Assembly (NCBI GenBank): GCA_048267305.1
Contig: JBLWXT010000003.1
Location: 1-64,000, forward strand
Length of the DNA: 64,000 nucleotides
Reading direction: 5' to 3'
Source: Owenweeksia sp048267305
GTDB taxonomy: Bacteria > Bacteroidota > Bacteroidia > Flavobacteriales > Schleiferiaceae
The translations under genes were made by a program, and so were the position numbers. The stretch's first letter is position 1. Each line of letters begins with the position of its first letter. This document shows, piece after piece, positions 16,011-22,900 of this stretch. Under the pieces are notes generated by a model. The model saw only the letters and a list, made by a program, of their open reading frames with translations. It ran no database searches and had not been told where the DNA came from.

Positions 16011-16298
16011 TTAAGCGAGGTGCATTCCTACGGGTAGCATTTTTCTTCTTTTCATATTCTTCTTAAAGTGATCCTTTACAAATTTTGTCATAGGAACTAC
16101 ACGCATCCCTGTTTCATCGATCATGTCCAGGGTTTTTTCAAGCATTTCGGTGGCTTTGCCCGATTCTTCAAAGGCTTTAGGGAAATTTACTTTCGTTAAA
16201 AAGTATTTCTTTTCTTGAATTTGATATTCGATTACAGCCAGCATTTCATCTTCACGCACCTCAAAGTGCCTCATCTCAGTGTTGTCAATAACTTCCAT
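16011..16298 (-). CDS. GNAT-like (YjdJ-type) small protein with altered acetyl-CoA loop
   Basis: The 95-residue protein resembles the small N-acetyltransferase-like family: a beta segment around AVIEYQ and a C-terminal GMRVVPMTKFVKDHFKKN that corresponds to the family's VVPxCPFVxxY block. The acetyl-CoA loop normally written RGxGIG is replaced by FEESGKATEMLE, so catalytic competence is doubtful. It stands alone with its own terminator. No substrate can be suggested. Confidence 0.55.
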   Translation of the reverse strand: MEVIDNTEMRHFEVREDEMLAVIEYQIQEKKYFLTKVNFPKAFEESGKATEMLEKTLDMIDETGMRVVPMTKFVKDHFKKNMKRRKMLPVGMHLA

Positions 16299-16475
16299 TT
16301 TCTTTTGCTAATTCAAGGGGATTAGGGTAACTAAGCATCAAAAATACGAAATATGCGCTTATTTTTAGTGGAGAGTTTATGTTCCGATAGCATAAAACCC
16401 TTATTTTACGCGGCCTTTTTAGTGGGAAATGCCATATTGTAAACCCCTAATTGTTATGTGTTTCAAGGGTTTATC

Positions 16476-17345
16476 CTACGGGATAATTACTGTAAGACAA
16501 TGGGCACAAATATCCACTTTCAGGTAATCGGTATCTTTTTGTAGTTCTCCGTCAATCTGAAAGCTAACCTTTCGGTTTATTTTCATTTCCATCTCCCGGG
16601 CTTGAAATACTTCAAGGTGTTTAGAGTCGGAATCCACAAAATCAAAAAACTGTCCAGCAATGCCAGCGAGGTTTACCTCGTTCAGTACGCACACTTCAAA
16701 AAGGCCGTCATCAATTTTACCGATATTATTAAGCAGTGCACCAGTTCCATATCGGGATGCATTGGCAAAGGCTACCATGTATCCCTGTCTCACCACCTTT
16801 TCGCCATCCAGTGTTAATTCTACTTCAAAGGGGTGCTTGTTCATGAGTTCGGCAATCACACCTTTGGCATACCCCAAGAAGCCACGGTGTTCAGTTTCTT
16901 CAAACTGTTTTACCAAATTGGCATTTAGCCCCACATCACTAATGTGCATGGCCAACTGCCTGTTGTTAAACAGCAGCATGTCAATATTCCTGGTTTTTCC
17001 ACGCCCTATAACCTCTAGCGCTTCATCAATGTTGGCCGGTATTTTCAGTTCTGTACTCATTCCATTGGCTGAGCCAGCAGGAATAACACCCAGCGCTATG
17101 TCTGTATCCTTTACCAGGCCGGCACAGAGCAGTAATGTTCCATCGCCACCAACAGCCACCAGTTTTTGAGGTTCGAAGGTTTTTATGAGCTTTTTTATTT
17201 TTTTCTCATCATCTTTTCCCGAAGTTTCTAATATTTCCAAATTATGCTCCGAACTTTGCGCCCAGATTTCTATTCTTTTTATAATAGAAGTTTTATCCCG
17301 GCCCCCCGAAATGGGGTTTACAACGAAAAGAGTTTTTACGCTCAT
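16476..17345 (-). CDS. diacylglycerol kinase / YegS-type lipid kinase
   Basis: From the ATG at 17345 the protein has 289 residues; the frame continues upstream to 17429, but MSVKTLFVVNPISGG is the usual N-terminus. GGDGT at 66-70 and the preceding NPISGG are the nucleotide-binding motifs of the DAGK catalytic domain, which phosphorylates a lipid hydroxyl with ATP. The beta-rich C-terminal half matches the family. It is divergent from an APP1-type phosphatase gene only 38 bp away, which could act on phosphatidate, a plausible opposite reaction. Confidence 0.9.
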   Translation of the reverse strand: MSVKTLFVVNPISGGRDKTSIIKRIEIWAQSSEHNLEILETSGKDDEKKIKKLIKTFEPQKLVAVGGDGTLLLCAGLVKDTDIALGVIPAGSANGMSTELKIPANIDEALEVIGRGKTRNIDMLLFNNRQLAMHISDVGLNANLVKQFEETEHRGFLGYAKGVIAELMNKHPFEVELTLDGEKVVRQGYMVAFANASRYGTGALLNNIGKIDDGLFEVCVLNEVNLAGIAGQFFDFVDSDSKHLEVFQAREMEMKINRKVSFQIDGELQKDTDYLKVDICAHCLTVIIP

Positions 17346-17383
17346 AATAGCAACTTGATAAATTTTTTCAGCCGCAAATTTAG

Positions 17384-18451
17384 ATGATTTCAAAACCGCC
17401 CCAATGGGCAGATTATAAAGATGCACCAATTACCGGATCATGGGTAAAGCGCTGGCTGAAAAGCCGGTTTCGCTATGTGGATTACCCCTTTCTGCTTGCT
17501 TACCGCGGATATGGAAATTCCGGGAAATTCATCCTTCAGGGGCATGTTTTTCGAGGGATGGCACTAGCGCGACCCCGAAGAAGATATTCAGCCTGGAAAA
17601 ATTTTATCGGGCTTATAAAGATGTTTCTTATCCGCACAGTGCCGGAGGCTACAGTACAGCTAAATATGGATGGTGTATTGCACAAAGCCCACACTGATAA
17701 ACGAGGGTTTTTTGAATTTGAAATTTCAGGGCATGGCTTAGGAGAAGGCTGGCATCAGTTTGAGCTGATGTTGCTTGATGAGATTGTGGAAGGGCAGGAG
17801 ACCGTAAGCCTGGAGGCGGAGGTGATGATACAGGACAATTTTGAGTATGGCCTGATCTCCGATATTGATGATACCTTCTTGGTATCACACGTTACCAAGG
17901 TGTTTAGGAAGCTGTATGTGCTGCTTACCAAAAATTCTGAAAGCCGTAAACCTTTTAAGGGCGTGGTAAACTTTTACAGCCTTTTGGCGAAGGGCGTGGC
18001 GCCAAAGCCAAATCCCTTTTTTTATGTGAGCAGCAGTGAGTGGAATCTATACGATTTCCTCATAAGATTTATGCGTTTCCACAATTTACCCAAGGGGGTG
18101 TTGCAACTCAAGGAAATAAAGCATCACTGGCGCGATTTTTTTAAGGCCGGAAGTTTTAGGAATCATGACCACAAACGACAGAAGATTGAACGTATTCTTA
18201 AAATGTATCCCAACAATCAGTTTATACTGTTGGGAGATAACGGCCAGCACGATCCTTACATCTACCTGAAACTTGCACAAGATTACCCAACGCAGGTAAA
18301 AGCTATTTATATACGGGCTGTAAAACGCTCTCATCGCGATGAGGTAAATCGCGAACTTGCCAAAATAAAGGATCAGGCCATACCCAGCCTACAGTTTAAA
18401 AGAAGTGCAGAGGCGCTTGAGCACGCGAGGAGGGAGGGGTTTATTGGGTGA
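17384..18451 (+). CDS. APP1-domain (DUF2183) phosphatase
   Basis: The 355-residue protein has an N-terminal beta domain (about 85-150) and a HAD-like APP1 catalytic domain with DIDDT at 160-164, YVSSSEWNLYDF and a LLGDNGQHD block. Yeast App1 with this domain is a phosphatidate phosphatase; the substrate here is inferred. No signal peptide is present, so it is probably cytoplasmic or peripheral. Its start lies 38 bp from the divergent lipid kinase start, so a shared control region is likely and the pair may balance a lipid phosphate pool. Confidence 0.88.
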   Translation: MISKPPQWADYKDAPITGSWVKRWLKSRFRYVDYPFLLAYRGYGNSGKFILQGHVFRGMALARPRRRYSAWKNFIGLIKMFLIRTVPEATVQLNMDGVLHKAHTDKRGFFEFEISGHGLGEGWHQFELMLLDEIVEGQETVSLEAEVMIQDNFEYGLISDIDDTFLVSHVTKVFRKLYVLLTKNSESRKPFKGVVNFYSLLAKGVAPKPNPFFYVSSSEWNLYDFLIRFMRFHNLPKGVLQLKEIKHHWRDFFKAGSFRNHDHKRQKIERILKMYPNNQFILLGDNGQHDPYIYLKLAQDYPTQVKAIYIRAVKRSHRDEVNRELAKIKDQAIPSLQFKRSAEALEHARREGFIG

Positions 18452-18575
18452 GGAGGTTTTCACTAATGGTTTTAATGAACGCAGGGCGGCTTCTTCCTTG
18501 ATTTTGTAAAGAAACGAAATGTTACTCTATCCACCGTAAAGCTCCAACCGGAGCGGGATTAAAGCCGACTTACGT

Positions 18576-19241
18576 TTATTTGTTATTGGGCACTGTTTTT
18601 CTTTCAATTATTTCTCCTTGTCCGTTGTAGTTGATTTTCTCGATTAGAACGTTGTTTTCATCATAGATGTATTCTGTTCGGGTGAATCCTTCATGAAGTT
18701 TTCTATCCCTATTTAAGTAGATGATCTCTTTTTCATTTTCTTGTTCATCATATCTAACTTGCATCACAGGAGGATATGCACTTGGTTTGACATACTCCTT
18801 ATTTTCATCAAATGCTCTTTTTTCGATCACCCGTCCTTTGACGTCATAGTCTATTTCCCGAATGGCCAAGTATTCAAAAAATGGTGCAATATTGCCCTTT
18901 TCATCAAATCCAACGATCCTAATTAATTGATTGTTGCCATTGTAATAGAATTTCTTAATAACCGCTCCAAAAAAGTCGTCAGCTAGTATGACAGTATCAA
19001 GCCTTCCGTTCTTGTCATATATTGAGTCTTGTTCTTTTTTTGCAGACGAAGGCGGTTTTCCTGCAACTAAGTCTTTTAATAGGATGGCAGTTGTGGAGTC
19101 TATTTCAACAGTCTTTGTCACTTGTTTTCCTTCAATTGTTGAAGTCACTTGAAAGTTTTCGGTTGTTTCAGTTTTCCTTTCCTGACAAATTCCTGGTAAA
19201 TGACACAGTAGAATTAAAAATGAGCAATAAAGTATTTTCAT
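18576..19241 (-). CDS. secreted protein with YD/MORN-like repeats
   Basis: The 221-residue product has a signal peptide (about 1-19, cleaved near GICQ). The mature region contains imperfect repeats of the form YxxNNQLIRIxxFDEKGN and YDExNVLIEKINYNGQGE, like those in YwqK/MORN-type proteins. Such proteins are common in Bacteroidota; function unknown. It stands alone in a 1-kb accessory stretch before the hip module; the 124 bp after its stop and the 203 bp before its start hold no gene. Confidence 0.7.
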   Translation of the reverse strand: MKILYCSFLILLCHLPGICQERKTETTENFQVTSTIEGKQVTKTVEIDSTTAILLKDLVAGKPPSSAKKEQDSIYDKNGRLDTVILADDFFGAVIKKFYYNGNNQLIRIVGFDEKGNIAPFFEYLAIREIDYDVKGRVIEKRAFDENKEYVKPSAYPPVMQVRYDEQENEKEIIYLNRDRKLHEGFTRTEYIYDENNVLIEKINYNGQGEIIERKTVPNNK

Positions 19242-19276
19242 GAAATATAGTCGTTTTAAATAGTGACCAACGCTTG

Positions 19277-19298
19277 GCTAAACGCCATTGTGTTTAGC
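19277..19298. repeat. hairpin GCTAAAC / GTTTAGC
   Basis: A 7-bp perfect stem with an 8-base loop lies in the 203-bp gap between the 18576 gene and hipT. No T run follows on either strand, so it is not a classic terminator. Stem-loops of this kind accompany accessory genes in related genomes (recollection, not verified). Confidence 0.4.
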
Positions 19299-19444
19299 TA
19301 CGCTATAATTTGGGTTGGATTAGGGTTTTGCATTATATAGAATTCACAGTAGTTCCGGTTACCTACATTTTGCTCAGAGTCTAAATCTAAAGTATTTCCC
19401 TTTATATCAGATGCAAGAGAGAAAGCCAGTTTTAACGGTAAGGT

Positions 19445-20395
19445 TTAATCAGTTTTCAATTCCAACTGCTCGTATCGCGTTTCCAATACTTTAACATAAG
19501 CTTCTTTCATAGCAGCGGACAAAAAGGAAAGCTTGATCCATTCTATTGCTTTGGGCTTGTTTTTTAGCATTCGCTTGTACACTCCTTGGATTTGTTTGTC
19601 TGTTAGTCCCAATCCATTTCCAAATTCATCAAAATGCTCTCGTTTTAGTTTTTTCTTTTTCCCTTGTAGGGTGAGGGCAAGTTCCTCCGTGTCTTCAGGA
19701 AATACAATGGCTACATTCAATAAATCATAAGCAGGGGCTAGCATCCAGCCACTAGGGCCTTCTATCATTGAAAAATTCTTGAGATGCATATCATTATTAC
19801 CCGTTAAAAAACTAAACACGGCCAGTTCAAAGTAGAAGAGCTTATCAAGCAGGGTGTTGTATGAATATGCATGAAGTGCCTTGCCCACCTTCTCCATAGA
19901 GCTTTTGTATTTATCAAATGCCTCCGTAATTTGAAACATATCCAGCATGTGAATTTTTTCGCCATTAGGCGTACGATCCAATCTTTTTGTGATATAGGAT
20001 AACTCTCCGGACTGCAGCCGGATTAAGCTCGATGGAACAATTCGGATACCAAAAGCCTCAGCAATCCGCATGGTTACATGCTCATTTTGTGGCATTTCCG
20101 GAAAGCGGTCAGATGGTGGCTTAAAGATATATTGGCCACTAATAGCACCAACCACCGTTAATCGCGCTTGGTTATTCTGCTGCGCTTCAACTACCACTGA
20201 CATGGATAGCTTGGGCTGTACACCCGGCACGGCAACACTTTGCTCCACCACATTTTTGGCCAGATCAGCCATTTGACTCAACGAATAGGGAATCTTTGGA
20301 GGTGTAGATGTACCGAAAAAAGCGAGACTACACTTTTCGTGAAAATCCACCTCACCATTTAATGGTTGATAGCAGTATAGACATTTATTCTCCAT
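19445..20395 (-). CDS. hipT: HipT-like Ser/Thr kinase toxin with N-terminal zinc-knuckle
   Basis: The 316-residue protein is the kinase part of a split HipA. It shows VPGVQPK (56-62, glycine-rich loop), FKPPSDRFPEMPQNEH (91-106), the catalytic loop GNNDMHLKNF (199-208, D202) and YDLL (D224). The last two blocks closely resemble E. coli HipT of the HipBST system. Residues 5-22 form a C-X2-C-X10-H-X2-C knuckle. The serines next to the loop glycine that are autophosphorylated in E. coli HipT are replaced here (A55, P57). It overlaps hipS by 11 bp and is last in the operon. The target is unknown; HipT of E. coli phosphorylates TrpRS. Confidence 0.88.
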   Translation of the reverse strand: MENKCLYCYQPLNGEVDFHEKCSLAFFGTSTPPKIPYSLSQMADLAKNVVEQSVAVPGVQPKLSMSVVVEAQQNNQARLTVVGAISGQYIFKPPSDRFPEMPQNEHVTMRIAEAFGIRIVPSSLIRLQSGELSYITKRLDRTPNGEKIHMLDMFQITEAFDKYKSSMEKVGKALHAYSYNTLLDKLFYFELAVFSFLTGNNDMHLKNFSMIEGPSGWMLAPAYDLLNVAIVFPEDTEELALTLQGKKKKLKREHFDEFGNGLGLTDKQIQGVYKRMLKNKPKAIEWIKLSFLSAAMKEAYVKVLETRYEQLELKTD

Positions 20396-20720
20396 CAGTT
20401 GTGATTAAGGGATGTACACTTACGGCTCCTATACAATTTTGGCAACACGCCAATAGGAGACCCATACGGTCAGTACGGTTTATCTTCCAGCTTTTTGAGG
20501 CAATATCCAATAGCCATCCTTCAGGAATCAATCCTTCAAAAAATGGAAAAAGCTGTTTGTCTGTATAAGGCTCTTCCCTTACAGGCATTGTAAATGATAT
20601 AAACTCCTTTGGATGGTTCCTTACATACTCACCTTCGTATTGAAATACAAACTCTCCATCATCGGTTTCAGTAATAATTCCGGCCAGATGGTCTTTGTAA
20701 AATACCTTGCCCTGTCTCAT
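20385..20720 (-). CDS. hipS: HipS-like antitoxin (HipA N-terminal subdomain)
   Basis: The 111-residue product corresponds to the N-terminal subdomain of HipA encoded as a separate gene, as HipS is in the HipBST system. The block FPFFEGLIPEG and the later IGAVSVHP match the 'couple_hipA' pattern. In HipBST this small protein, not HipB, is the main antitoxin, binding and inhibiting the kinase. It is the middle gene: its start overlaps hipB (20717-20720) and its end overlaps hipT by 11 bp, so the three are translationally coupled. Confidence 0.85.
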   Translation of the reverse strand: MRQGKVFYKDHLAGIITETDDGEFVFQYEGEYVRNHPKEFISFTMPVREEPYTDKQLFPFFEGLIPEGWLLDIASKSWKINRTDRMGLLLACCQNCIGAVSVHPLITTDGE

Positions 20721-20926
20721 TCAACTAGTTCTTTGATATTTACCGGAGCCAATTTATGGCCAAACATGCACAGTACCAGGTTGACCTTATCCATATTGAG
20801 GTTGGTTTTGCCCTGCTCAATTTTACGAACTACTGTAAGGGCCACACCAGCGCGCTCGGCAAACTCTTCCTGAGTGAGGTGCACTTCTTTTCTCCGTTGC
20901 TTTACAAAATCTGCTAAATCCTTCAT
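20717..20926 (-). CDS. hipB: HipB-like Xre-family repressor
   Basis: The 69-residue protein is a minimal helix-turn-helix of the Xre type; LTQEEFAERAGVALTVVRKIE (about 18-38) spans the HTH. It is first in the hipB-hipS-hipT operon and should autoregulate it. Three perfect palindromes of form TTATAT-N8-ATATAA lie at and upstream of its start codon and are the obvious operators. No separate C-terminal toxin-binding extension is present, in keeping with a DNA-binding role only. Confidence 0.9.
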   Translation of the reverse strand: MKDLADFVKQRRKEVHLTQEEFAERAGVALTVVRKIEQGKTNLNMDKVNLVLCMFGHKLAPVNIKELVE

Positions 20927-20945
20927 TATATGCTTTTGAATATAA
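20926..20945. promoter_or_regulatory. candidate HipB operator 1 (TTATAT-N8-ATATAA)
   Basis: A perfect 6+6 palindrome with an 8-base spacer that touches the first base of the hipB start codon. Its N8 (GCTTTTGA) nearly equals that of operator 3 (GCTTTTAG). Confidence 0.65.
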
Positions 20946-20965
20946 TTTAGAGTAAATCTAGTTAA

Positions 20966-20985
20966 TTATATGTAATTAGATATAA
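20966..20985. promoter_or_regulatory. candidate HipB operator 2 (TTATAT-N8-ATATAA)
   Basis: A perfect palindrome with the same half sites and spacer length (GTAATTAG), exactly 40 bp from operator 1, about four helical turns. Confidence 0.65.
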
Positions 20986-21004
20986 TTTAGGTTCAAAGTG
21001 TGAA

Positions 21005-21024
21005 TTATATGCTTTTAGATATAA
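21005..21024. promoter_or_regulatory. candidate HipB operator 3 (TTATAT-N8-ATATAA)
   Basis: A third perfect copy, 39 bp beyond operator 2. It ends about 26 bp before the stop of ypdA (21051), so it lies between that gene's 3' end and the hip promoter region. Confidence 0.65.
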
Positions 21025-21050
21025 AAAGAGCGCTGAAAGCTAAGCAGAAA

Positions 21051-22010
21051 TTATTTCTTCCGGGCAATCTCCCTCATAATCATCTCCGCATGCACTCGTG
21101 AGTTTTCAATAAACCATTTGGCGGTTTCCAAGCCACCCACAATTACCCCGGCCAGGTATAGTCCGGGTACATTGCTTTCCATGGTTTTAGGGTTGTAAAT
21201 GGGTTTCATGGCATCATCTTTTTGAAGTTCCACGCCACAGTTCTCCAAAAAACTGAAGTTGGGCTGGTAGCCAGTCATGGCCAGTACAAAGTCGTTGGGG
21301 ATGGTGATGCGCTTTCCATCTTGCTCAAGCGTAAGGCTGTCTTCAGTTATTTCGGTTACCCGTGAATTGAAATATGCCTTGATAGAGCCTTCTTCAATAC
21401 GATTTTCAATATCGGGGCGCACCCAATATTTTACGCGGCTGGCAATTTCGCTACCCCGGTGTATTAAAGTTACCTCGGCTCCCTTGCGCCAACATTCCAG
21501 GGCTACATCCACAGCAGAGTTTTGGGCACCAATCACGGCTACCTTCTGGCGGAAGTAAGGGTGGGCATCATTGTAATAGTGTTTTACTTTAGGCAGGTCT
21601 TCGCCCGGCACATTCAGTTTATTGGCCAGATCATAAAATCCACTGCTAATAACCACGTTTTGGCATTGGTAGGTGGCTTTAGAGGTTTTCACCTCAAAAT
21701 AATTGTCCACTTTATTAATTTCCAATATTTCCTCGTAAAAGTTGATGTCCAGTTCAAACTTCATGGCTACCCTGCGGTAATACTCCAAAGCCTCCTGCCG
21801 GGTAGGCTTATGGTTGTGCGATACAAAGGGTACTCCGCCAATTTCCAGCTTGTCAGAAGTGGAGAAGAAGGTCATTTTATCAGGATAATGATAAAGGGAA
21901 TTTACCAAAACACCTTTCTCAATAATCTTATAATCAAGCTTATGCTTGATGGCGTTAATGCCACATGCCAAACCGATTGGGCCGGCACCAATAATTATCA
22001 CGTCTTTCAT
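21051..22010 (-). CDS. ypdA: YpdA-type bacillithiol disulfide reductase
   Basis: YpdA is an NADPH-dependent flavoprotein that reduces bacillithiol disulfide. From the ATG at 22010 it has 319 residues (the frame has a TTG at 22016). Family blocks are GAGPIGLA (8-15), EKGVLVNSLYHYP, FFSTSDKLEIG and the NADPH site AVIGAQNSAVDVA. The cysteine at the fourth position after the first Gly in S. aureus YpdA (GGGPCG, Cys14) is Ile12 here. bshB1 and ytxJ in this window support a bacillithiol role. It is convergent with nothing; the hip operon follows on the same strand. Confidence 0.9.
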   Translation of the reverse strand: MKDVIIIGAGPIGLACGINAIKHKLDYKIIEKGVLVNSLYHYPDKMTFFSTSDKLEIGGVPFVSHNHKPTRQEALEYYRRVAMKFELDINFYEEILEINKVDNYFEVKTSKATYQCQNVVISSGFYDLANKLNVPGEDLPKVKHYYNDAHPYFRQKVAVIGAQNSAVDVALECWRKGAEVTLIHRGSEIASRVKYWVRPDIENRIEEGSIKAYFNSRVTEITEDSLTLEQDGKRITIPNDFVLAMTGYQPNFSFLENCGVELQKDDAMKPIYNPKTMESNVPGLYLAGVIVGGLETAKWFIENSRVHAEMIMREIARKK

Positions 22011-22058
22011 GTCCAATTTTACGTAAATACTTTAGTAATTTTCTGCGAAAGTGGTTTT

Positions 22059-22090
22059 TTTGAAGAGACAATAGATAAAGATTACTTTCG
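22059..22090 (+). promoter_or_regulatory. promoter of the 22105 glycosyltransferase (TTTG-N20-TACTTTCG)
   Basis: TTTG at 22059-22062 is followed by 20 bases and TACTTTCG at 22083-22090. Both elements and the spacing fit Bacteroidota promoters except for the C in TTCG. The ATG is 15 bases downstream, so the leader is about 10 bases. Confidence 0.55.
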
Positions 22091-22104
22091 TCTTAACCCA
22101 GTTT

Positions 22105-22818
22105 ATGAAACTCAGCGTAATTATACCCACATATCAGGAAGAGGAATCTATCGGAGATTTGGTAGAGCACCTGTTGAATTGTGATAGGCATCAACAGATA
22201 GAGGTTTTGGTGTGCGATGGAGGTAGTAAGGATAACACCGTTTTACTTGCCAAAAGAGCAGGAGCCAAAGCGTTTGTTTCCCCGCAAAGGGGTAGGGCCA
22301 GTCAGCTTAATTTCGGAGCCGGCATTGCCACCGGGGAGTTGTTTTACTTTCTCCATGCTGATGCCTTTCCACCAAAGTCTTTTGTAAAGGATATTATTTC
22401 GGCCATAGAGCTGGGCTATGATTTTGGCAATTTTCGCCAGGATATAAAGTCCAAGAATCGTTTGGTACGGTTTAATAGTTACTTCAGCCGCCTTAATGGT
22501 CGCGTGGCCAGCGGTGGTGATCAATCTTTGTTTATTACCCGCGAGCTGTTCTTCAGGCTAAAGGGATATCGCGAGGATTTGCTTTTTATGGAGGATTACG
22601 ATCTTTTTGATCGTGCACGACTGCTGGGCGAGAACATCAAAATACCCAAGAGCCTCAAAATTGTGGATAGGAAGTATACTCACAACAGTTACCTGAGGGT
22701 AAATCTTTCCAACCTCACTATTCTCATGCTTTATCAGCTGGGAGTGCACCCCAATAAGTTGTTTCCTCTGTATAAGTCGTGGATAAATGGACCCCGCTAT
22801 AAGGGGCTTCCGGAATAG
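22105..22818 (+). CDS. TIGR04283-family GT2 glycosyltransferase
   Basis: The 237-residue protein is a GT-A glycosyltransferase of family 2: SVIIPTYQEEESI near the start, CDGGSKDNT, GRASQLNFGA and the metal site region FLHADAFPP. This combination is typical of the TIGR04283 group (often called rSAM/selenodomain-associated or arsenosugar-type transferases). No TIGR04282 partner gene is next to it. The acceptor is unknown. The downstream apbE start lies 82 bp after its stop. Confidence 0.85.
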   Translation: MKLSVIIPTYQEEESIGDLVEHLLNCDRHQQIEVLVCDGGSKDNTVLLAKRAGAKAFVSPQRGRASQLNFGAGIATGELFYFLHADAFPPKSFVKDIISAIELGYDFGNFRQDIKSKNRLVRFNSYFSRLNGRVASGGDQSLFITRELFFRLKGYREDLLFMEDYDLFDRARLLGENIKIPKSLKIVDRKYTHNSYLRVNLSNLTILMLYQLGVHPNKLFPLYKSWINGPRYKGLPE

Positions 22819-22900
22819 TGCTTCGGGGATCTCTGATTATGCCCTTGCAAAATTTTGTGGTTTTAACGTTTTCAATCTGCTAAGTTTTTACCTTTCGCTC

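Noticed and set aside
16660..17169. 169-codon plus-strand frame opposite the lipid kinase
   Set aside because: Ser/Pro-rich translation typical of antisense shadows; the kinase motifs on the other strand are intact.
20926..21024. AT-rich palindromes considered as a replication-origin-like or IS-end structure
   Set aside because: No transposase, DnaA box or target duplication is near; position beside hipB and N8 spacing fit operators better.
21522..22184. 220-codon plus-strand frame across ypdA and the 22105 gene start
   Set aside because: It overlaps two well-supported genes in the wrong frame and has no recognisable domain.
22889..22896. TACCTTTC considered as the apbE promoter
   Set aside because: It ends 4 bases before the start codon, differs from the consensus and has no -33 element at the right spacing.
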